Source: an uncultured Burkholderiales bacterium
GTDB taxonomy: Bacteria > Pseudomonadota > Gammaproteobacteria > Burkholderiales > Burkholderiaceae_C
Direction of reading: 5' to 3'
Assembly: GCA_937891665.1 (NCBI GenBank)
Contig: CALAGS010000139.1
Coordinates: forward strand, 23,807-87,806
DNA: 64,000 bases
Shown here: one piece after another, positions 46,499 through 54,705 of the stretch
Layout: each line of letters begins with the position of its first letter
How positions within the stretch are numbered: position 1 is the first letter of the stretch
Program-made: the position numbers and the translations under genes
The notes under the pieces: model-generated
Databases searched by the model: none
Told to the model about the DNA's origin: nothing
The model's input: only the letters and a program-made list of their open reading frames with translations

Positions 46499-47482
46499 AT
46501 GAAACGCTTGCTGGTTCTTGCAACGGCTGCCTTAGCTTTGGTAGCCAACGCTCAAAATTTCCCAGGCTCTAAGCCTATTTCAATCGTAGTTCCCTTTGCT
46601 GCGGGTGGTCCCACCGACAAAGTCGCTCGTGACCTGGCCGTGGCCATGGCCAAGACCATGCCCGGTGGCAATTTTGTGGTCGAGAACGTCGCTGGCGCCG
46701 GCGGCACCATTGGCGCAGGCAAGGTGGCACGTGCCAATCCAGATGGCCATTCATTGCTGTTGTTCCACATTGGCATGGCCGCAACGCCAGCCTTGTATCG
46801 CAAACTCTCTTACAAGCCTTTGGAAGACTTCGAGTTCTTGGGCATGGTCAATGATGTGCCCATGACTTTGGTTGGCAAACCCCAGTTGCCCGCCAACACC
46901 TACCGCGATTTTGAAAACTACATCCGTGCCAATGCTGGCAAGTTGAACATTGCGCATGCCGGTTTGGGTTCTGCGTCGCACATTTGTGGCATGTTGTGGC
47001 AAGCACAATTGCAGTCCAAAGAAGCCATGACCACCATTCCTTTTGGCGGTACAGCACCTGCCATGAATGCCTTGGTTGGCGGTCAGGTCGACGTCATGTG
47101 CGATCAAACCACCAACACCACGGCTCAAATTGAGTCTGGCCGTATCAAAGCATTTGCCGTGACCACCGCCAAGCCATTGTCTGATCACAAATCCTTGAAG
47201 TACTACCCTTCATTGCAAGAAATGGGCATGAAAGGTTTTGACCTCACCATTTGGCACGGTCTGTATGCACCCAAGGGTACACCCGCAGCCATCACCACCG
47301 CTTTGAATGAAGCCATGAAAAAAGCCTTGAAGGATCCTGAGTTCATCAAGAAGCAAGAAGGCCTGGGCGCTCTGGTTGTAACTGACAAGCGCGTAGAACC
47401 TGCAGAGCACAAAAAGTTTGTGGCTGCTGAAATTCAGAAAATCAAAGTGGCAGTGGATGCCAGCGGTAAATACGCTGATTGA
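46499..47482 (+). CDS. Bug/TctC-type tripartite tricarboxylate receptor
   Basis: 327 residues. The signal peptide is MKRLLVLATAALALVANAQ. The Bug family start NFPGSKPISIVVPFAAGGPTD and the conserved GGTIGAG and NIAHAGLGSASH stretches are present. It is a periplasmic receptor for a carboxylate, usually acting with TctAB, which are not in the window. Orphan Bug genes are abundant in Burkholderiales. A terminator follows after 18 bp. It may have its own promoter in the 132-bp gap after the PaaK-like gene. Confidence 0.92.
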   Translation: MKRLLVLATAALALVANAQNFPGSKPISIVVPFAAGGPTDKVARDLAVAMAKTMPGGNFVVENVAGAGGTIGAGKVARANPDGHSLLLFHIGMAATPALYRKLSYKPLEDFEFLGMVNDVPMTLVGKPQLPANTYRDFENYIRANAGKLNIAHAGLGSASHICGMLWQAQLQSKEAMTTIPFGGTAPAMNALVGGQVDVMCDQTTNTTAQIESGRIKAFAVTTAKPLSDHKSLKYYPSLQEMGMKGFDLTIWHGLYAPKGTPAAITTALNEAMKKALKDPEFIKKQEGLGALVVTDKRVEPAEHKKFVAAEIQKIKVAVDASGKYAD

Positions 47483-47500
47483 AGTTGTCGTTCAAAGAAA

Positions 47501-47528
47501 AACCCGCCTGATGAGGCGGGTTTTTTTT
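47501..47528. terminator. Bidirectional rho-independent terminator between Bug gene and exbD
   Basis: AACCCGCCT-GATG-AGGCGGGTT is a perfect 9-bp stem followed by a T-tract on the plus strand; the reverse strand reads T-rich GGGTTTTTC. It serves the Bug gene and the convergent exbD2. Confidence 0.9.
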
Positions 47529-47559
47529 CGTCCGAACAAGCCAGACTTCAGGACAAACA

Positions 47560-47988
47560 TTAATTCACAAACTGCTCAGAGCCCACAATGCCCAGCTTGG
47601 TCAGCCCCATACGCTGGGCACTGGCCATGACCAAGGCAACAGACTCGTACTTGGCTTTGGCGTGCGAGCGAATGTGCAATTCAGGTTGCGGTTGAGTGGC
47701 TGCCGCCTCTGTGAGTTTGAGCTCCAGATCGGCACGACCCGCTAAAGGACGGCCATTCCAATTGATCACACTGTTAGCGTCCACATCAATCTTGATGACC
47801 ACGGGGTCTATCTTTTTAGTGGGCGGTGTAGAAACCGGCATGTCCAAATTCACAGAGTGAAGTTGCGCCGGAATGGTGATGATCAGCATGATCAAGAGCA
47901 CCAGCATCACGTCAATCAAGGGCGTGGTGTTGATCTCCATCATCACTTCGGGTTCGTCGCTCGAACTGGAGCCTATGTTCATGGCCAT
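47560..47988 (-). CDS. exbD: ExbD2, TonB-system accessory protein
   Basis: 142 residues: short N-terminus with EINTTPLIDVMLVLLIMLI (proton-carrying Asp), one membrane helix, and a periplasmic domain ending in EQFVN. It is the last gene of the tonB-exbB-exbD1-exbD2 set and lies 12 bp after exbD1. Two ExbD paralogues in one operon also occur in Xanthomonas and related bacteria. Confidence 0.88.
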   Translation of the reverse strand: MAMNIGSSSSDEPEVMMEINTTPLIDVMLVLLIMLIITIPAQLHSVNLDMPVSTPPTKKIDPVVIKIDVDANSVINWNGRPLAGRADLELKLTEAAATQPQPELHIRSHAKAKYESVALVMASAQRMGLTKLGIVGSEQFVN

Positions 47989-48000
47989 GGTCTTGTTCCT

Positions 48001-48414
48001 TTATTGCGGCTCAGTGATGAATCCGACCTTGGTGATGCCGGCGCGCTGCACCGCAAACATCACCCGGCCCACCGACTCAAAGTCACTCTTGCCATCGCCC
48101 CGGATCTGAACTTCGGGCTGGGGTTTCATGACGGCAAACTTCTTCATGCGCTGCAGCAAGTCGTCTGAATTCTTAATGGGTGTGTCGTACAAGAAGATCT
48201 TGCCCTTCACATCCACCGAGATGATCACGGTCTCTGGCTTGGTCTCTCGCACCAAGTTTTTCTCTTTGGGCAAGTCCACCTTGATGGACGTGGTGACCAC
48301 GGGAATCGTGATCAAGAAGATGATCAAGAGCACCAACATCACGTCCACCAAGGGCGTGGTGTTGATCTCGCTCATGATCTCATCGTCTTTGTCTGAACCG
48401 ATGTTCATTGACAT
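48001..48414 (-). CDS. exbD: ExbD1, TonB-system proton-channel subunit
   Basis: 137 residues. The helix SEINTTPLVDVMLVLLIIFLI carries the key Asp. The periplasmic part has a ProKGYR-like Asn/Asp pattern (ETVIISVDVKGKIFLY). It pairs with ExbB and TonB in pmf-driven uptake. It is about 30% identical by eye to ExbD2, so they are diverged paralogues. Confidence 0.88.
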   Translation of the reverse strand: MSMNIGSDKDDEIMSEINTTPLVDVMLVLLIIFLITIPVVTTSIKVDLPKEKNLVRETKPETVIISVDVKGKIFLYDTPIKNSDDLLQRMKKFAVMKPQPEVQIRGDGKSDFESVGRVMFAVQRAGITKVGFITEPQ

Positions 48415-48460
48415 GATGGGCCTCTCGGTAAATTGAGATGTGTCGAGTCAGTCAAATGAA

Positions 48461-49306
48461 TTACTTGTTGCTAGAAGCCAGTAACACAGAGTGCAAGTCA
48501 GAACCAAACGCGTTCACATCTTCCATGATGGCCTTGTTGCGGCGCACCAGCCAGTTGTAGCCCAGCACCGCAGGCACGGCCACTGCCAAACCAATGGCCG
48601 TCATGATCAAAGACTCGCCCACGGGGCCGGCCACTTTGTCGATCGACGCTTGGCCCGACATACCGATCTTGACCAGCGCGTTGTAGATACCCCAAACCGT
48701 GCCGAACAATCCCACGAAAGGTGAAGTAGAACCCACGGTAGCCAGAACGGCCAAGCCGTCTTGCATGCGGCTTTGAACGTTGCCAATGGCGCGCTGAATG
48801 CTTTGGGTGCTCCAAGTGTTGAAGTCCACCGCACCCAAAAGGCCGGTGTGCTTGTTGGCGCTCTCAAGTCCCTTTTCTGCAATGAAGCGGAAAGGGCTGT
48901 CTTCTGCCAAGCCGTCTGCGCCTTGGCGCAAAGAAGCCGCAGACCAGAACGAGTCTTGGGCGGCTTTGGCAAACTTGGCGGCCTTCGATTGCTCCAAGAA
49001 TTTGGTGATGATCACGTACCAAGAGCCCATGGACATGAGCACCAAGATGAGCAAAGTGCCCTTGGCCACGATGTCGCCTTGGGCCCACAAGGCGCTTAAG
49101 CCGTAGGGGTTTTCTTCGTGCGCTGAAGGCGCTGCTGCGGGTGCTGCCGCAGCAACAGGTGCGGCAGGCGCTGCCTCAGCAGCGGGTGCAGGTGCCGCAG
49201 CAGCAGGTGCTGCTTCTTTGGGCTTAGCCGCAAAGCTGGTGCTGGCCAAAGACAGGCCGGCTACCAAGCCGATGGCCAGGGCGAGAGTTTTGAGTTGCTT
49301 GATCAT
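48461..49306 (-). CDS. exbB: ExbB with Ala/Pro-rich N-terminal extension
   Basis: About 281 residues from the ATG at 49306 (MIKQLKTLALAIGL), which has GAGGAGT directly before it. The first 27 residues look like a signal peptide ending SFAA. A low-complexity Ala/Pro stretch follows (about 28-65). Then comes the three-helix ExbB/TolQ core (LATVGSTSPFVGLFGTVWGIY, GPVGESLIMTAIGLAVAVPAVLG). The periplasmic extension is absent from E. coli ExbB but occurs in several proteobacterial ExbBs. Confidence 0.88.
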   Translation of the reverse strand: MIKQLKTLALAIGLVAGLSLASTSFAAKPKEAAPAAAAPAPAAEAAPAAPVAAAAPAAAPSAHEENPYGLSALWAQGDIVAKGTLLILVLMSMGSWYVIITKFLEQSKAAKFAKAAQDSFWSAASLRQGADGLAEDSPFRFIAEKGLESANKHTGLLGAVDFNTWSTQSIQRAIGNVQSRMQDGLAVLATVGSTSPFVGLFGTVWGIYNALVKIGMSGQASIDKVAGPVGESLIMTAIGLAVAVPAVLGYNWLVRRNKAIMEDVNAFGSDLHSVLLASSNK

Positions 49307-49379
49307 GGGAGGACTCCTCTGAAACGGATTCAATTAATTTAAAAAATGTTCAACAAATGGGTTGGGCTTGGAATGGGGT

Positions 49380-50066
49380 TTATTCCAAACGCCATGTGTA
49401 TTTCATGCTCGCCCAGCTTTGCTGAGGCTTGCCGTCTACTGTGGCGGGTTTGAACTGGCACTTGGACAAGCCAGCCCTGGCCGCTTCGTCCAAACGCCTA
49501 AAGCCCGAAGACTTCTCAATGGCAGACTCCATGACTTTGCCGTCAACGCCCACCAAGAACTTCAGCTGCACAGTGCCTTCTTCCTCCAAGCGCTTAGAAG
49601 CGCTGGGGTACTCAGGCTTTTCGCAACTGGAAGCACTGATGACTGCGGCGGTCACCACAGGCGGCGCTGGCGGTGCAGGGGGCGCAGGTGGCGCAGGCGG
49701 CGCCGACATTTGCACTGGCAAAGGCGAAGGCGGCGCCACAGGCTGGGGCGTGTTGGACACAGCCGCAATGGCGTTCACGGGGGGCGGCGTTGCCACAGCC
49801 ACTTCCACCGGCGGCACATAGGCGGGCGGGGGGGGCGGCAAATTCTTAGGGGGTGGAGGTGGGGGCGGCGGCGGAGGCGGAGGCGGAATGTCCGGCTTGG
49901 TTTCTTCCAAAAGAACGGCTTCTACCGGTCCTTTGATGACCTTCACAAACTTGCGCGCAAGTCCGGAATTGATGGCCCAAAACAGCAGCCCGTGCAAAAC
50001 CACCACCACAGTCAACCCGATCAGATGCTTTCGGGGTGTTCGCTGCCGGCTGGCGTAATCTATCAT
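49380..50066 (-). CDS. tonB: TonB
   Basis: About 228 residues from the ATG at 50066 (MIDYASRQRTPRKHLIG); the track's TTG at 50102 is less likely. One membrane helix (GLTVVVVLHGLLFWAI), then a periplasmic Pro-rich spacer with 13 consecutive prolines and Pro-Ala repeats, and the C-terminal receptor-binding domain (CEKPEYPSASKRLEEEG to KYTWRLE). It transmits pmf energy to outer-membrane siderophore or vitamin receptors. First gene of the set; divergent from the TPR protein with about 140 bp between starts. I did not find a Fur box there. Confidence 0.9.
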   Translation of the reverse strand: MIDYASRQRTPRKHLIGLTVVVVLHGLLFWAINSGLARKFVKVIKGPVEAVLLEETKPDIPPPPPPPPPPPPPKNLPPPPPAYVPPVEVAVATPPPVNAIAAVSNTPQPVAPPSPLPVQMSAPPAPPAPPAPPAPPVVTAAVISASSCEKPEYPSASKRLEEEGTVQLKFLVGVDGKVMESAIEKSSGFRRLDEAARAGLSKCQFKPATVDGKPQQSWASMKYTWRLE

Positions 50067-50206
50067 GTCGTCATTACTCTTTCTGTGACCAAGCCACTTC
50101 AAAGGCGGACTTGAGCATCATGTTGTTAGATCAGAAGTCTATGACTGGCTATTGTAGTGAGCTAGTAGAGGCTAATTTGAGAGATATAGTAACCGAGCTT
50201 ATCCCA

Positions 50207-51481
50207 ATGCTCTTGATGATGAATATCCTTGCCTTCTTCAAAAAATCACCCCGACGTTTAAGCGCTTTGAAACCCATTTGCCGCTTGACCCTTGCTAGCT
50301 TCGCGTTCTGTTTGGGGATCTCTGTGCCCGCATTAGCACAAACCCCTATTCGTCCCGAGGTGGCCAAATCATTGCAGGCAGCGCAAGATGCGCTGAAGGC
50401 GGGTCAGCTAGACAGCGCACTGGCTCTTTCACAGCAAACTTTGGCCATGCCTGGCATCACGGCAGTTGAAAAGCCGCTCATACAGCGTACCTTGGCGGTT
50501 GCAGCCCTTCAGGCCAAAAACTTCCCCTTGGCAGTCAGCACCTTGGAAAACCTGATTCAAGAAATGCCAGAAAGCACACCTGCTGCGCAAAAACGCCCGC
50601 TCATTGAATCGCTGCTCAACGCCAGCCAGCAGGCGCAAGACTTCCCCAAACTTGTCGATTGGGCCCGAATTTATTTGAAGCTAGAAGGCAGCAACCCGTC
50701 TGTTCGGCCAGTCCTCATTCAAACCCTTTCCGTTTTGAAGCGCCATGACGAAGTGGTGCAAGAAATGAAAGAAAAAATGCGCCTAGACGAATCGGCCAAA
50801 GAGAAAACGCCAGAGAGCGAACTGCGCATGTTGGCGTTCAGTCAGCGCCAATTGAAAGACGAGGCGGGATACAGCGACACGCTCAAACGCTTGCTTCAAA
50901 ACTACCCCTCCAAGGCCTACTGGGCAGACATGATTCCGCGACTGGCGCGCCAAGCCAATTTCAATCCTCGCTTTGATTTGGACCTGTACCGATTGTTGGA
51001 GTTAACAGGCAACATAGAGGATGCCATTGAGTATGTTGACATGGCCAACTTGGCGCTCAAAGCGGGGCTGCCTGCAGAAGCCATGCGGGTGGTCGAGCAG
51101 GGCTATGCAAAGGGTCTTTTGGGCAAAGGCAGCGATGCTCCCAATCATCAAAAGCTGCGACAACAAATTCAACTGCGTCTGACTGAAGATGAAAAGGCCA
51201 TGCCTGGCTTAGAAAAGTCTGCCAGAGACGCCAACGCTTTGGCCAGTTTGGCCGATGTGTATGCCGCTCAACAGAAGTGGGAACAGTCACAAGCTCATTA
51301 CAGCAAAGCTTTGGCAATGGGTGGATTGCGCCGCGAAGCTGAAACGCGTTTGCACGCTGGCATTGCCTTGTTCAAATTAGGGCAAAAAGAGCAAGCCCAC
51401 ACAATGTGGGACAGTGTTCAAGGCGATGCCACTGCCGTTGAATTGGCGCAACTTTGGAAGACTTGGCGGCCCGTCAACTGA
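50207..51481 (+). CDS. Secreted TPR/tetratricopeptide-like protein of unknown function
   Basis: About 424 residues from one of the ATGs at 50207/50216/50219; I choose 50207 but cannot separate them. A cationic signal peptide ends at PALAQTP. The mature part is alpha-helical with TPR-like repeats (LQAAQDALKAGQLDSALALSQ and QQKWEQSQAHYSKALAMGG). It is divergent from tonB, and proteins of this type are often found next to TonB systems. A scaffold role in that machinery is possible but not shown. Confidence 0.65.
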   Translation: MLLMMNILAFFKKSPRRLSALKPICRLTLASFAFCLGISVPALAQTPIRPEVAKSLQAAQDALKAGQLDSALALSQQTLAMPGITAVEKPLIQRTLAVAALQAKNFPLAVSTLENLIQEMPESTPAAQKRPLIESLLNASQQAQDFPKLVDWARIYLKLEGSNPSVRPVLIQTLSVLKRHDEVVQEMKEKMRLDESAKEKTPESELRMLAFSQRQLKDEAGYSDTLKRLLQNYPSKAYWADMIPRLARQANFNPRFDLDLYRLLELTGNIEDAIEYVDMANLALKAGLPAEAMRVVEQGYAKGLLGKGSDAPNHQKLRQQIQLRLTEDEKAMPGLEKSARDANALASLADVYAAQQKWEQSQAHYSKALAMGGLRREAETRLHAGIALFKLGQKEQAHTMWDSVQGDATAVELAQLWKTWRPVN

Positions 51482-51491
51482 GATTCAAAAC

Positions 51492-53597
51492 TCAATCTTT
51501 GGAGAGTGCATCCGATGCTGCGGCCTTCAAAGCAAACTCTGCACGCAGCGCACGCAGTTTTTCTCGCGGATCTTCTTTGACGGTATTTTTGTCGAGTGCC
51601 ATCTCTGCAATGAATCGGCTTGGCAGTGCGGCAATGGTCTCTCGCCCTTTTTTGCGGCGCTTGGTCCAACTCACTGCCAAGGTTCGTTGAGCCCTTGTGA
51701 TGCCCACATACATCAAACGACGCTCTTCCTGAAGCCGCGTCAGCTGACCTTCAGCATGCACAACAGCGTTGATGGACTCTTTGTTGTCTTCGTCCATTTT
51801 GAAAGGCAGCAAACCTTCGTTCACACCGACCAACATCACATGCGGCCACTCTAAACCTTTGGCGGCATGCAGGGTCGACAAGGTGACCACATTGGGGTCT
51901 TGCTCACGCTCGTTCAAGGTCGACAACAGTGAAATTGTTTGGGCCACTTCAAGCAATGATTTTGTTTCTGCCACCACGCTCACGCCTGCCGCGTCATCCA
52001 TGGTGCCGCCGCATCGCCCCGACATCCAATCGACAAATTCCAGCACATTGGTCCAGCGTGCCGCTGCTACTTTTTCGTTGTCTTCACCATCGTATAAATG
52101 TTTTTCATAAGCAATGTCTTTAAGCCATTGCAACAAAAAAACTTTGGCTTCTTCGGCACCATGGGTGCGCTTGGCGCGGTATTCCAAGTCATTCATGAAG
52201 CGGCCAAACTCATGCAAACTGCCGACTGCACGAGCAGACAGCTTGGCACCCAAACTGTTTGAAAACAAAGCTTCAAACAAACTGAGTTTGTATTGGCTGG
52301 CCAAGGTGCCCAGTCCCGCCAAGGTTTGATGACCAATGCCGCGCTTCGGGCTGGTCACGGCCCGCAAGAAAGCAGGGTCGTCGTCGTTGTTGACCCACAA
52401 GCGAAACCACGCACACAAATCTTTGATTTCTGCACGGTCAAAAAAACTTTGTCCGCCCGATACCTTGTAAGGAATTTGCGCGCGTCGCAAAGCTTTTTCA
52501 AAGGGCTTGGCCATGTGATTGGCACGGTACAAAATAGCAAACTCTTTGTAGTCGCGGTATTGCACGCCGCCGGACGTGGTGGCGGTGCCTGCGCGCAAAG
52601 ACTGAATGCGAGCCACCATGCGGTCGGCTTCGTGTTCTTCGTGGTCAGCATCCACCACGCGAACCGGCTCGCCTTCACCCAACTCAGAAAAAAGTTTCTT
52701 AGGGTAGAGCTTGGGATTGGGCTCAATCACGTTGTTGGCCGCTCGCAAAATGGCGCTGGTCGAGCGGTAGTTTTGCTCTAAGGTCACCACCTTCAATTGC
52801 GGAAAATCTTGTGGCAAACGTTTGAGGTTGTCTAAAGTAGCGCCGCGCCATCCATAAATCGATTGGTCATCGTCACCCACGGCTGTAAACCTTGCCCGTT
52901 CACCCACCAAGTGTTTAAGCACTTCATATTGTGTGGCGTTGGTGTCTTGGTATTCGTCCACCAAAACGTGGCCCATGGCGGCTTGCCATCGCTCACGCAC
53001 CTCAGGGTATTGGGCCAATAATTTCAAAGGCAAGCCAATCAAATCGTCAAAGTCCACACTTTGATAGGCCGCCAAGCGTTCTTCATAACGACCCATGATG
53101 CGCGCCGCTATGCGCTCGTTTTCGTTTTGTGCAAGGCCTTCAGCTTGTGCGCTGGTCAGGCCTGCATTTTTCCAAGCACTGATGGCCCATTGCCATTGCT
53201 TTGCCGTGTTGGCATCGGTGGTGCCGCCGCAGTCTTTCAAGATGCTCACCACATCGTCTGAATCCAAAATGCTGAACTGTGGTTTCAATCCGAGCACATG
53301 TCCGTCTTGCCGCATGATGCGCACACCCAAAGCGTGAAAGGTGCAAATCATGACTTCTTGAGCGCCTTTGCCAATGAGCTTGCGCGCACGCTCTCGCATT
53401 TCACTGGCTGCTTTGTTGGTGAAAGTGATGGCTGCAATGCGCTTGGGTTCAAGACCCACGTCCATCAGCCTGGCAATTTTTTGCGTGATCACGCGCGTCT
53501 TGCCCGAGCCAGCGCCCGCCAAAACAAGGCAAGGGCCTTTGACGTAATTGACAGCTTCAAGTTGAGCTGGATTCAAACCAGAAGAGGGGGTGGACAT
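51492..53597 (-). CDS. UvrD/Rep-family ATP-dependent DNA helicase
   Basis: 701 residues from the ATG at 53597 (MSTPSSGLNPAQLEAVNYV). Motif I is AGAGSGKT, with motif II region VDEYQDTNATQY and motif III GDDDQSIYGWRGA. The C-terminal half has LSTLHAAKGLEWPHVM and VGITRAQRTL. The 47-residue extra start in the track is not supported. Superfamily 1 helicase, closest to Rep (the family unwinds at stalled forks), but UvrD and Rep cannot be split with certainty here. Confidence 0.9.
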   Translation of the reverse strand: MSTPSSGLNPAQLEAVNYVKGPCLVLAGAGSGKTRVITQKIARLMDVGLEPKRIAAITFTNKAASEMRERARKLIGKGAQEVMICTFHALGVRIMRQDGHVLGLKPQFSILDSDDVVSILKDCGGTTDANTAKQWQWAISAWKNAGLTSAQAEGLAQNENERIAARIMGRYEERLAAYQSVDFDDLIGLPLKLLAQYPEVRERWQAAMGHVLVDEYQDTNATQYEVLKHLVGERARFTAVGDDDQSIYGWRGATLDNLKRLPQDFPQLKVVTLEQNYRSTSAILRAANNVIEPNPKLYPKKLFSELGEGEPVRVVDADHEEHEADRMVARIQSLRAGTATTSGGVQYRDYKEFAILYRANHMAKPFEKALRRAQIPYKVSGGQSFFDRAEIKDLCAWFRLWVNNDDDPAFLRAVTSPKRGIGHQTLAGLGTLASQYKLSLFEALFSNSLGAKLSARAVGSLHEFGRFMNDLEYRAKRTHGAEEAKVFLLQWLKDIAYEKHLYDGEDNEKVAAARWTNVLEFVDWMSGRCGGTMDDAAGVSVVAETKSLLEVAQTISLLSTLNEREQDPNVVTLSTLHAAKGLEWPHVMLVGVNEGLLPFKMDEDNKESINAVVHAEGQLTRLQEERRLMYVGITRAQRTLAVSWTKRRKKGRETIAALPSRFIAEMALDKNTVKEDPREKLRALRAEFALKAAASDALSKD

Positions 53598-53715
53598 GCG
53601 TAAAATTTGGGAAGGCCGAATGGGAGTGCAGATTCGGCAAGCTGATGGATCATAGCGGGCAAAGGCAGGCAATGGCGGGCAGAAGAGGCCCAAATTCCAA
53701 GGCACAATGTGAACC

Positions 53716-54681
53716 ATGCTAGATGTCTTGCGCGTCACCTTTCCTTTCTTTGCCTTGGTTCTGTGTGGTTACTGGGCGGCGCGTCGCCAAATGCTGCCCT
53801 TTGAAGCCATTCCAGGCCTGAACGGCTTTGTGCTGTTCTTTGCCCTGCCTTGCATGCTGTTCCAATTTGGCGCTAAAACGCCCATTGCACAGTTGCTAGA
53901 TGCCAGCGCTTTCTTCATGTACTTGTTTTGCGCCTTGGTCATGGTGGCCTTCGTGGTGGCCATCACTTTGAACAAGCGTTTTGGTTGGAACGATGCGGCA
54001 TTTGGCGCCTTGGTCGGCGCTTTCCCCAATACGGGCTTTATGGGCGTTCCCTTGTTGGTAGCTTTGCTAGGCACTGCGGCAGCGGGCCCTGCCATCGTCA
54101 CCATCGTCATTGACATGGTCATCACCACATCACTTTGCATTGCACTGTCGCGTTTGGATGGCGCAGGCCAGCAAGGCGTCGGCCAAGCCGCCAAAAATGC
54201 ATTGCTGGGCGTGGTAAAAAATCCTTTGCCTTGGGCTATTTTGTTGGGCACACTTTTTTCTGCATTTCAAATTGAGCTGCCAGGGCCTGTAGAAAAAACC
54301 GTGTCCTTATTGGGCGATGCCGCATCGCCTGTTGCCCTGTTCACCATTGGTGCTGTGTTGGCACGTTCTCAAAAAATTGCACACCACGCGCAGCACGGCC
54401 CTCTGACATGGAAAGACTATGTGCCAGTTGCCCTCATTAAATTGTTCTTGCACCCTGTTCTGGTCTTGGTAGTGGGTTTGGCTGCCATTTCAATGGGTCT
54501 GCCCATTGATGCGTTTGCCCTCAAAGTGATGGTGCTTGTGGCAGCTTTGCCCAGCGCCAGCAATGTGGCCATGTTGTCCGAAAGATTTGGCGCCGACAAC
54601 GGTCGCATCGCCAGAATTATTTTGGTTTCTACAGCCGCGGCCTTCCTCACCTTTTCTGGCGCGGTTGCCTTGCTACAGTAA
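53716..54681 (+). CDS. AEC-family (auxin efflux carrier-type) transporter
   Basis: 321 residues, about ten hydrophobic segments. It begins MLDVLRVTFPFFALVLCGYWAARR, and the GAFPNTGFMGVPL and ASNVAMLSERFG patterns fit the AEC family. Substrates in bacteria include malate and other organic acids. It is divergent from the helicase with about 118 bp between starts and convergent with priA. Confidence 0.87.
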   Translation: MLDVLRVTFPFFALVLCGYWAARRQMLPFEAIPGLNGFVLFFALPCMLFQFGAKTPIAQLLDASAFFMYLFCALVMVAFVVAITLNKRFGWNDAAFGALVGAFPNTGFMGVPLLVALLGTAAAGPAIVTIVIDMVITTSLCIALSRLDGAGQQGVGQAAKNALLGVVKNPLPWAILLGTLFSAFQIELPGPVEKTVSLLGDAASPVALFTIGAVLARSQKIAHHAQHGPLTWKDYVPVALIKLFLHPVLVLVVGLAAISMGLPIDAFALKVMVLVAALPSASNVAMLSERFGADNGRIARIILVSTAAAFLTFSGAVALLQ

Positions 54682-54705
54682 TTCAAGCCTTCAGGCTATG
54701 TGGTT

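Noticed and set aside
49660-49900. Repeated GGCGCAGG/GGCGGC tracts as a tandem repeat or CRISPR-like array
   Set aside because: They encode the Pro/Ala spacer of TonB, are irregular, and lack unique spacers.
49362-50114. 250-residue plus-strand ORF over tonB
   Set aside because: Its Arg/Gly-rich sequence is the reverse translation of the TonB proline tract; tonB on the minus strand is clearly real.
50067-50206. Fur box in the tonB/TPR divergent promoter
   Set aside because: No 19-bp match with fewer than about six mismatches was visible to me; a matrix scan would be needed.
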